A stretch of 64,000 nucleotides of DNA from Micromussa lordhowensis (lineage: Eukaryota; Cnidaria; Anthozoa; Scleractinia; Lobophylliidae). The DNA is taken from the NCBI GenBank assembly GCA_964020085.1, contig OZ026603.1, positions 25,462,889 to 25,526,888 on the forward strand, given 5' to 3'. A program made the position numbers and the translations under genes. The notes beneath the pieces were generated by a model. It was not told where the DNA came from. It saw only the letters and a program-made list of their open reading frames with translations, and did not search any database. Below, one piece after another: positions 12,901-24,100 of this stretch (positions within the stretch are counted from its first letter, which is position 1; the number at the start of each line of letters is the position of its first letter).

Positions 12901-15900
12901 CGATCATGCTTATACATTTCACCAGGGTGGACGATGTAACGTGTTTTAAACATTTTTCATTTTTGTTTCTGGTTCACCAAGAAATATGAAGCCTTCCTAG
13001 AGCCCGGTGAGGTGCCGGCGGTTTCATAGTTGATTCCAATAAGAATGAATAAGGATGTAAATTTTTTTCGGTGCCGTGCACATGATGTTGACATAGCTCA
13101 TTGGTACTGAATATACCGGTATCTACCGTTTTGGTGTACCGCGATCGACTCCGGGTGTGGGCTGATTTTTAAGTTTAGTTTTTTCTTGTTTCTGTAGTTG
13201 TTTTTAGCGATGCAAAAAATAGTTGCTCTGTGTTTATATCATTTTGCTGGCTATATGCATATTTACCATACCATAAAACCGTGCTTCAACGACTTCCGTT
13301 TCTTTAAAATCCATTCGAATTCCGCATCCATTGAGAACTTGTGCTGCTCATCGATTTTACGATTTTCGATGTTCTTTTTTTCGATAGCCGAGTCTTCTTT
13401 AACTTATATCTTTTAATTTATCCTTTAAAACAGCTTATTCTAATTAAATATAGACAGCAGTTTAAAAGTAAGCCGCAAGCGTACCTCATTTGCATAAAGT
13501 TTACAGCCCATCGATCGAGCGACACATTTGCCCACAACTCACGATAACTCGTGCTGCGCATGCGCTTCACGAGTTAAAAACGAACAATCGATGTTTTTAT
13601 TTCTGATCGCATAATCCTTGCTAATTTTTTTTGTATAACAAGGGGACTGGATTTATGTGGGCTAACCATTGACACTTCGAACTACTGTGCAGTGCCGGCA
13701 CAAGTTTCCTTGATCACAAGATCGCAAACTGGAAAGATCGCTGACCAAATTCAACATCTATGGAATGATTGACATACCGTGCAAAGTAAACAGCCCAACT
13801 TTCTCTGAAGGCATTTATGCATTTGATATCTGGATGATTGCATGCTATAGGAAGCTAGTTATGAGGGGATTTAGCCGAGAATATTTCAAGTTCCCTTTGG
13901 ATGAAATTATTTAAACTCCACCGTTTTTCGTTGATCGATGCGCGACTTTGGAAAACAAAACACCTGCGTGAACGTTTCCAAAATTTTCCGTCAGTCTTGC
14001 GTGTTATTGACAGATCGGATCGAAATCCACCAATTGCAGCCACTAGTGTGACCTTCTAACCTTCTCTACGTCCTGCTATCGGGCTGTGATTGGTGGATTT
14101 CGATCCGATCTGTCAATAACACGAAAGACTGATGGAAAGTTTGGAAACGTTTCCGTTGTTTTTTCAAAGACCGATTTCGATCGTTATACAATAACTTTGA
14201 ACCGTCGCATGCGTCTAGCCCGGCACATCGGCTTTGTAATTTATTTGTAAAAGTAATTGTTTGCTTGTAAAAAAACTGAATGTTAAAACAAAACGAAAAT
14301 AATTTGTTCCGTGGTCGATAGGAAACGGTTCGTTGCCTGTGGTTTCTGTGGTGTGAAGATCTCGCATGTGATTGGCTACAACACAATAAACATTCCAGAC
14401 ATATTTTAGGTGTTCACGGTAGTATAATCAGCGCTGTAACATTCTTTCGACACGATCTAAACAGTAAAGGAACTTCCCAATGATTAGGAATGGTAGCTGC
14501 GATTCAAAATACCAAGCCTTCACAAAGCACCGCAAAAGTTAGCTCTTTCCTAGGGCTAGTACAGTATTGTGGTAATTTCCCCAAAGCCTTAGAGACAAAA
14601 GGGATAGATATCAAACAGACTCTATCCTGCACATCAAGACCTACTATAAGCTGACAGAAACTTTCCAATACACGCATTTCACCTCATGCCACCCTCCGGT
14701 ATAAGCGAGCTTTAACAAGACTCCTTAGAACAAACTCTTCACAAACTACATTTGAAGACCTAATTACTTCATTGAGAGGTCCCTAACAGGAGTCCGCTTC
14801 GAAGACGGAAGGTCGGCTCTCCAACAAAGAAAAAAGACTCAAATCGAAAGTTTTGTCATTTGTCACGACATATCAACCAGTAATAGGTGGCCTAAAGAAC
14901 ATTTTAATGAATAACTGGTTGTAATACAAAACCAACCGTTGCTGAAAAGCATGTATACAATGCCTCTGATTATATCATACAAGAGAGGCAAATCTCTTAA
15001 AGATATGCTCGTTAGAGTAAAAAGTTAATATTTGAAGGCTAAAATACATCGCTATCACAGGGTAACCCTCGAGGGTAGTCCGTGTAGGCCTGTCATTATC
15101 TTTAGTTTCCAATCGCCTCGAGGGCCTGCTTGACAATGGCACACGCCGAGGAGATTTGCTGCACCCTCTGCACATCTTCATTTGCTGGCAGCCATCTTTG
15201 TTTGAGCTTGAGCGCAATGCATTCTGGTCGTCATTAAAATATTTGCAAGTTCACCATAAATAAAACTAGTATACCTAATAGGTAAAGGAGTGCTGCCCAG
15301 ATCTAACAAGAACATAAACAATTACAACCCGCCAATGGAACTATAAATTTATTTGGCTATTCGTTGTAAATAATATGTAACATGAACAGCAACATGTGTA
15401 TTAAACACACCAAAGTTCCATTTTTGTTGTTCGGCATTGTAGAGTTTATTTTTGGCATAGCAGCTTTTTATTCAAATCGATCTAAGGGAATCTCTATTTA
15501 TCTTTACAAAACTTGCACATCTTGAACGTTATGTTGATAGTTGTTAATTATGGCCCATAGTTTGTACAATTTCTCTTTCCCGTTACATATTGCTATACCA
15601 GATAACTAATTTAAAGTTTGAAGTTTAAATGTATCAAGAGAGTTGTTAAGTACTGTCAAAACCAGGGAATTCGAATTGATGAATTCATTGTAGAATCAGT
15701 AGTCTTACTTCTAAGAAAATATTCAAATGCCCTTCAATTATTATTATTATTATTTTGACAAAAGTGACAAAAATTCTCATTTCTAGAAGCATTTGAACGG
15801 TTCACCTAGTTGTAAACGCAAATGTTCGGTTGATTGCGTTAAGATTGTAGATTCAGCTAAAACTAGACATTGTCTTAAGCTCAAAGAAGCGATCTACATC

Positions 15901-18091
15901 AGCCGCTTAAAGCCAGAACTAAATGCGCAGTTACAACACAACAATGATTTTTGCTTCTTGTCACGCAGTTCTGTAAATAACGCTTGTGCACTTGCACGCG
16001 CAGAATTGTAACTGTTATTCTATTTTAAATTTCAAATCGTTAACGTACTCAAACTGTAAGCGTATGTAAAAGAGTGGAAAACAGAACATGTCTTTAAAAA
16101 GTTGTCTCGTGAGCTTAAAATTTTTGTTAATATTATTATTTTGTTTTCATTTATAATATATTGTTAAACAAGCTGAGGTTGTTATCAGAGTAAGAGCTAA
16201 GCATATAGCCTGCGAGCAGACTCACATTTGGGAGCACACGCGCGAGCAGTGAAGAACGAATTCAAAAGCTAACCGTTTCGGCGGGGAGGAGTCTGATGAA
16301 GAGGCGCGAATAAAGTGAGCCTGCACTGATCTCTGTAAAGTTTTCATTTCTCCTTCACCTGAGCGAAGTAAAGTTGACAAAACTGTCAATCTATTTTGTT
16401 TGATGAGAAGCGATTAGATCCCCACGGAGTAGGAAATTTAATGCGGGTTCAATGCGGGTTGGAGAATAGAATAGAAAAGTTTGATTGCTAGCTACGAAGA
16501 AGTGCTCCTCACGAAAGCGTAATGTCTTATATAAAAGTATCAGGTCATACATGAGAGAAATGTTAACGTTAGTAACTATGGATATCAATATAAAGTAGGT
16601 TAAGCGATATGTGACGTGATAGTTGATGTAATTGCTGAGAAGTGCAGGATACCAATAAAGATAAAAAAATTAGCAGAAAAAACAACAACAACAACAACTG
16701 TACATGTAAAGAAAAAATATTTGATAGTACCGGGATAAAAAAAATGTCTGATGATCTGGGAAAATATCAAAATGGTGATAACCAAGCTTAAGATCAAAGC
16801 TGAAAAGGAAATCGCCCTTGCTGACATATGATAACAAGACTCTCCAATCTTCGCACTTGAACTTTTGCTTCCAAATAGGTTATTTGCATTGACATACCTC
16901 AAATCGAGAATAAGCCTTTTCTTGCTTTGACGATTGTATATACACGGAGAGCGGGTTAACAACATTCGGGACGAAAGGCACCTCAACAACTGTGTGATTG
17001 CCAACTAATTCAGATATAGCCGACTCGACAAAAGATGCATTCTCCAAAGAAGACATATTGTTCTGAAACAGCGCCCTACAAGGAGTACTAATAAAAGGGA
17101 TCCGATAACCGAATTTGATAGTATTAGTTACAAAGTTATTGGCGCCAATAGTATACCAATGATCGAGCTTAATCTTAAGTCACCCTTAAGTACAGACAAT
17201 GCAGAATTCTCTTCGTATTTAAATAGACCGCACGCGAAACAAATATTGCAAGGGTTTGCTTTGCTAATAGGTGTAAAGGAACGAGAAGAGGACCTGACGC
17301 CAAAATCGTGGTATCAAAAATGCCCAATCATTCGCGAACAAGTTGCTGTAAATTTGATCTGCTAAAACACCCTTAATTCTTGCTAAATTTTCGAACATTT
17401 CAGGTGGCTCTGAATCCCTTTTCCAATTTCTTTTTAAACTTTGCAAAACGTTGCATCTTATCATGCTGATTACAATTCAATAATAAAAAAATGAGGGTCT
17501 CCTAACTCGTTTTTGAGTTATAAGCGCTTAAAGCTAAAATTGAGGGTGTTTTTAGCAAGCCATATTGTTGCTTTGGTAATCTATTGTGCCACAAAATTGG
17601 CAGCAACATGTTCACCAATGATTGGGCCGTTTTTTTAATACGCTGAGTTTGGCATCAATTGATATAGAGTGGTTAAAATGACCAATCAGAATATAAGTCT
17701 TGGAAAGTACTGGAAACTGTTTCTAGCCTCCTTAAATTAAACTCGTTATTGATTGATTTTAATTTACTTATTTAGAGTGCTTAATTGATCAGAATCAATT
17801 GTTTATACTTCTTGGTCATTTTAATTGATACCATCACTGTTTTCTGGGACCATACAAATGGCTTTAATGTAGCACATTAATAAATAACCAGTGCAGTAGA
17901 AAACAAGTTCTGCTGTGACCTACAACTGTAACAACAGCCATAAGCAAATTATTAACTTACTTTAACCGCACACGATTAAAATAGTGCGCCTGATCTTGAA
18001 AAGGCATAATCAATTGTCTCAAGAGACCAAATACTATATGAAATTATAATATTATTTTGCTGGTCCCACTCGTTATTATGATGACGACGAA

Positions 18092-18171
<80 letters not shown>

Positions 18172-21100
18172 CGACGTTCCAGTCAGTGATACCATGATAA
18201 AAGACACGTTGCTTCCCCAGTTTGTTCTAACACGTAGCAGATGGAGGTCATTTTTGTTTCGCGTGTTGTTATTATAGTCGCTTCTTTAAAGTGGTTATCA
18301 TGCGTTCACCGACGTCTGAGAAGATGATCAAAGCTCTAGTGCCAATCTTCCCAAGGTATGGATATCCATTCAGCCTCAAGTCGGACAATGCAACTCAGTT
18401 TGTATCACAGGAATTTGAAAGTTTTCTTGCTAGTCATGGAGTCCAACACCACTGAAACATCACCACCACTCTGGCCTTAAGCTAACGGAGAAGTTGAACG
18501 GCAGAACAGATCTTTGCTAATCCCTCAAGATAGCAGAAGCAGAGGGAAGGAAGTGGAAGGATGAGTTGGACAAATTCCTGTTTGCGTATAGGACAATCCC
18601 TCAATGCTGCACAGGAGTCAGGACCCCAGCATTTATGATATTTGGCAAGGGACTGAGGACATGAGATACGTCACAACAAAACTGTTTTGGACAAAGGAAT
18701 TAGAGATCGTAACTGGAGTCAGAAGCTCACCGGCAAATTGTAAGCTGACAGACAACGCCGTGCTGTGGACAACCCAGTGGCTCCTGGAGATAAAAGAACA
18801 CCAAATTAAATGAAAAGTTAGCTCCCAACTTTGAGCTTAAGCTGTGTATTGTTCAGACTAAGGGAGGGCAAGGAGTAACCCTGAAATCGCCTGATGGCGT
18901 AGTGGAAAGCTAGAAGAAACAATTCACTTCCAAGCCGTACAGAGCACCAAAAGAGCCTGAAAACTCCAAAGCAGTTGAAACCCCAACAGATTCTGTAGTA
19001 TCATCTTCTGTGGCGATACAGCAGTAACAACGAAGCCAAAGAGCAGACCATCCATCCCGAACTACACGGATGACAGCTCAGTTTTAAGACTATGTTCTGG
19101 ATAAGTTAAAGGCCTTGTTTAGGATACGTGAACAGTTTCGAAGGACATTACGCAGTTAAGGTTATTTGTTTACCGAGAGAGACAACGGTTAGAGTTTCGA
19201 ATATTGCTTCATTATTTGTTATTGCAAGAAAGCTTTTCACAAAGGATGGGAATGTAGTGTTTACATGTAGTGTAAGGAGAGGCGGGGTGGCCTCATAGTT
19301 AGTGTGCTCGACTCCGGAGCGAGCGCTCCGAGCCCTGGCCTGGGACATTGCGTTGTGTTCTTAGGCAAGACACTTTACTCTCACAGTGCCTCTCTCCACC
19401 CAGGTGTATAAATGGGTACCGGCGAATTTAATGCTGGGGGTATCCTGCGATGGACTGACATCCCATCCACGGGGGAGTAGAAATATTCCTAGTCGCTTCA
19501 TGCTAGGGAAACCGAGATAAGCTCCGGCCTGATGTGCCACTTGGTTCGTATGCAGACTTTACCTTACATGCAGTGTAAGAGATATTTCGTGACGTTTATA
19601 GGAACCATGGTTGTGTAACATGGCGTGCTGGCTGCAAGCGTGATTGAAGTTGTTGTTGTTCTCCATGTTTATCTTCGTTATTAAATGGCCGTCACTACAC
19701 CGCGTACCTGGAAAGGGCAAAACATCAGCCTAGTTTGCCATAACGTTAGCGTAGTGTTTAATCATTATATATATATATTATTCTATGTATAAATTGTGCA
19801 GATAATGTTTGCATGGCAGATGCTAGATTTCTTGCTGGGACATGTGACCATATCAACCCCTCGATTCCCAAGGACACGCGACCAAATCCAGAAAAGTTGC
19901 CCTAAAAAAATATTGAAAGAACTAATTTTAACTCCATATGTAGCGGCATTACGCAAGGGGATAATCGAAAAATGCGACACTTGAATACTGTGTGCTCTGA
20001 ATAATTCAACTCACAATTTCGAAAGGAGAGTTCCTCTTGCTACACCTTTGAAAATGACACAGTCAATGTCATGGTTGAAAGCAATGGAATCTTGTAGATT
20101 TAACTTTGAGCTGATTACAGATTACCTCAGTATCCTAGTGACACTCTTTTGTCCGTTGATCCATCTTCCAATCAAGTATTTATGTTTGTTTGTTTTCCTT
20201 TTTCTAGGAATTTCAGATGGAGATAAACGTTGCTCTTGCTACGGTTTTATCAATAACATATCATATCCGTGGAAACTAGCAAAGGACACTTGTGAATTAA
20301 ACAATAATCATCTAGTGGTCATGGAAACCGAGCGAGAATGGAAATTTATAAATAAGGAAATTCAAACTCTAGAAAGTGGAAGATTTAATGAATGGCTCAT
20401 TGGTTTGTATAAAAACGCAACTACTGGAAACTGGACTTGGATCAATGGAAAAACACTAACTATAGACAAATGGCAAGTTTCTAAGCCTGGAGACGATGAT
20501 CTGTACGCTCTGATAGCCAAGGAATGGCCTCAGGGACATAAGGGATCGTTTAACAGCATCAAGGAAACCACTTATAGAGGATGGATTTGTGAAAAAGAAA
20601 CAGGTATAAATTCATTGTGAACAGTTATTTATTTCACCTCATAATGAAGCCCCATCTAGTTCATTGCTGCTCTTTTCCCCTTTTACCCCCTTCTCGCCCA
20701 ACCCTCCCCAACCCCCCCGCCCCTTTTCTACCCGCCTCCGGTCATTCAACTGGACACACCGCGACACACTAAGTGGATATACATGTACACAGACTGGACA
20801 GGCACCTTCTACCACACGAACACTGACGAGCCACGAACACTGCCGACTCTGGAATACCGTCGTTTATTGACGAAGAAACGTCGTCAACTCGCGTAAGGAG
20901 AAACTAATCAATATCGGTCAAGCTGAGATGCAGAACTCTAGATTTCTAAAGGAAGCACTGTTAAAATGTAATTACAATGTGGTGTCTATAAATATAACTA
21001 GTTGATTTTCTGTACCCCGACAGATACCTGCAATGGAGTCTGTTTAGAGCATAATCCTGTGCCAACAAGCTCAACGCCTGGAACTACCGCCTCCACCACA

Positions 21101-24100
21101 CAATGGCAGCCAAACGTTTCAACTGTATATGATACAACTACTACATCAGGTTAGATCTTACAGGCCACTAACCAAATACTGCATGTACTCTGTTCGATCG
21201 CAATAATTTTTCTTCTTTCACTTGATCGCCGCCCTTCAGTGACCTAAATCTTAAGAGCCTCCCTATCCTTGACACACTGAGTGGAAACTGAAAGTGGCAA
21301 GGCAAGGGAAAATGGTTTGAAGACAATCCAGTTCAAAGACGAAGTAGTAGTAAGGTTTTGCAACGTTTCGTAGTGATCCTTTCATGAGTATATGTAGTTT
21401 CATTGTTACTTTACTTAGTAAGCTGATTGGACTACTCAGCCCCGAGCCCTACGATTCGCGGGCCTATCAGTCTTAGAACACCATTACGATTTAAGTGGAC
21501 TGGGTTATAACTTTTGTTTTTATTTTCCTCTGTTAACAGTTTCCACCTTGACCTCCTCAGCCCCAGGGGGTGATGGGAAAAAGGGTGACAATGATAACTC
21601 TTCCACTATAGTGATAGTAGCCGTGTCCCTAGCAGCCGTCTTCTTTGTCGTGTTGATCGTCCTTGTTATAGTCCTGTTACTAAGGCGACGGAAACACCGT
21701 GGCCATGGAAAAGGTGAGTGTCTTAGCTTGCGCGTGTCACATTCGTTTGAATCCCCTGGCTGTTCTTCTCACATGATATTGTTTTGCACCGTATTATGTC
21801 GTCAAAGCAACACTGAAATCCCAGATCATTTGCACAGAAAATAATTTATAAATCACACACCATTCAAGTCGGTACCACTATAACGTCTTCACGGGATCAA
21901 TAAACTGCTGTCGTTTGACTTGTATTTTTCGTTTTCCTCAGTTTTTGCAACTTTTGCATAACACGCTTAAAAGCCAGCTTCAAGCAGGATGGTAGCAAGT
22001 CCTGGCATAAGAATTGATAATTAAGAAACTGCAAGGAGACAATAGCATAATTATAGCAACCCAGGTATCGGTAAAGAAATCGGCAAAGTTATACTCTTCT
22101 TCCAATAATCAATCAACCAAGTGCTACTGTAATGATGATCTAACATAGAAGCCAGAAATTACTGGAAAAGTAAAATTGAAAGTTGTTGATTTTGTTTGCT
22201 ACCCTAAAGCCGGTGCAATGATTTAAGTCGTCTTTCTTGCTTTCAGATAGCGAAACTCTACCGAAAAAATCGCGGTAAGTATATGATTCCTGGCGCTCTT
22301 GCAGCTATAACAATTTCTTCAATCAATATCTTGATAGAATGCCAGCCATAAAGACCGTGAGGATGAATTGAAGAAGTCATCTCAGTTAAAGAGAATTTGG
22401 CTTGATAATCGATTTCTCTCAATTTGTACAATAGAAGATTGATGAAGAGACGAGGAAAGGATTGGTTATGTGAATAACAGATAATGTGTTTACCTTTGCA
22501 TAGCCTGCTTCGCAAACGAGGTCAACTTGAACGTCATTTGAGCGCTAACCTGGCAGGTCACAATGGCGACTATATGTTTTATTATTTTCTTTTTTAAGGC
22601 ATCAATCAGCCCAGTTAGGTCAAAACCAGTATGAGCCCGTTGATCGTGTAGAAGTCGCAAAGCTGCTTGGGACACCAGACAGCAACAAGGCTGAGAAAAA
22701 GATTGAGCATGTGTCACCTTCAGCAAACTGTGAATATGCTGTGGTCAACAAGAAAGACAAAAAGGTGAGTTGTGAGCTGAGCATGCTGAAAACTTTCGTC
22801 AGGACTTTGGGATGTGGCCCTGGATAATTCCTTTTTGTCCTTCTTTTAATTTTTCGTCAGTCATTCCGCCCGTCTGTCCGTCAAACCGTCCTTCCGTCAG
22901 TCAATCAGTCAGTCAGCCAGTCATTAAGTTAGTCAGTCAGTCAATAAGTCGGTCAGTCACTCAGTTAATCAGTCAAACAGTTAATTAGTCAGTTATTCAT
23001 TTATTCATTCATTCATTCATGCAGTTGGTCAGTCAGTCAGTTAGTCAGTAGTTAATCAGTCATTCATTCAGTCAGTTAATCGGTCACTCAGTCAGTCAGT
23101 TACTCCGCAGTTAGTCGATTAGTCCGTAAGTCAGTCAGTCAATTAGTCCATCAGTCAGTCAGTCAGCTCATTCATTCAATCAGTTACTAAGTCAGTCAGT
23201 CAGTCAGTCAGTCAGACAGTCAGTTAATTAGTAAGTCAGTAAGTCACTCAGTCAGTCAATCAGTCAGTCAGTCACTCAGTCACTCAGTTACTCAGTCAGT
23301 CACTCAGTCAGTCTATTAGTCAATCAGTCAGTCAATCCGTCAGTCAATCTGTCAATCAGTCAGTCATTCATTCAGTCAGTTAGTCAGTCCTCAGTCAGTC
23401 AGTCAATTAGTCAATCAGTCAGTCAGTCATTCATTCAGTCAGTCAGTCAGTCAGTCAGTCAATCTTCAGCTACTGGCAAAGATTGAAGCATTCCACTAAC
23501 AACGTGTTGTTACGAGAAGCATTTCAATATGCAACAAAAAATACACCTTTCTTCAACATTCAACAGAATGAAGAAATCAATAAAAAGTGTAAAGTAAAAG
23601 AACCAGTAATCCAGCAACACATCAAAAATACGCGATTAGTTATAAAGAAAACCCTCAGGGATCAATACTTACAGAACTGGCTTGAAACCCAGAATAGGTC
23701 ACCAACAAATTTAAGAGAAAAATTTACACAAAAGGAAATTAAAAATAATTATCAATTTGAAAACTACTTGACATTAATTACAAAGCCAGCACACAGAATT
23801 AGCCTGACAACGCTTAGATTAGCATGTCATGTATTACGAATACAAACTGGTAAATACGAAAATAGATAGCATTAATCCCAGTGGAAGAACGCCCATGTTA
23901 AGTATACCAAGAAGATTGCATAGAACATGAACAGTATTTCTTAATGTATTGTCGGAGGTATACCACATTAAGACGTGAGCTGCACTCACATATTTCAAAC
24001 GTTGACGCTGATTACAACAGTTTAAGTGATAGCGAGAAGACAAGGTATTTACTTAAAGCGGAAAACTCGATTACATCTAAAATAATAGGAAAATATATCC

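Larger units (their letters stand above)
10630..19700 (+). mobile_element. Degenerate Ty3/Gypsy LTR retrotransposon with nested insertions
   Basis: Pol pieces in order on the + strand: gag zinc-knuckle remnant (11380-11425), protease (about 11515-11620), reverse transcriptase (11820-12374 and 14437-14600), RNase H area, then integrase (about 18340-18620). Stops and shifts break it throughout. It is split at 12391 by a palindromic DNA transposon and again between about 14900 and 18290 by other elements. Matching direct repeats at about 10640-10785 and 19583-19705 (shared GGCGTGCTG and GATTGAAGTTGTTGTTGTT) are probable LTR pieces. Outer limits are uncertain. Confidence 0.65.

Noticed and set aside
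16600..17004. Minus-strand ORF with hydrophobic C terminus as a membrane protein
   Set aside because: Its N-terminal half is a frameshifted reverse transcriptase remnant (RLILDLRYVN); the hydrophobic end comes from reading past the frameshift.
19796..19984. 62-codon ORF before the receptor B CTLD
   Set aside because: Belongs to a dispersed repeat with a partner at about 33140-33320 and no splice-compatible donor.
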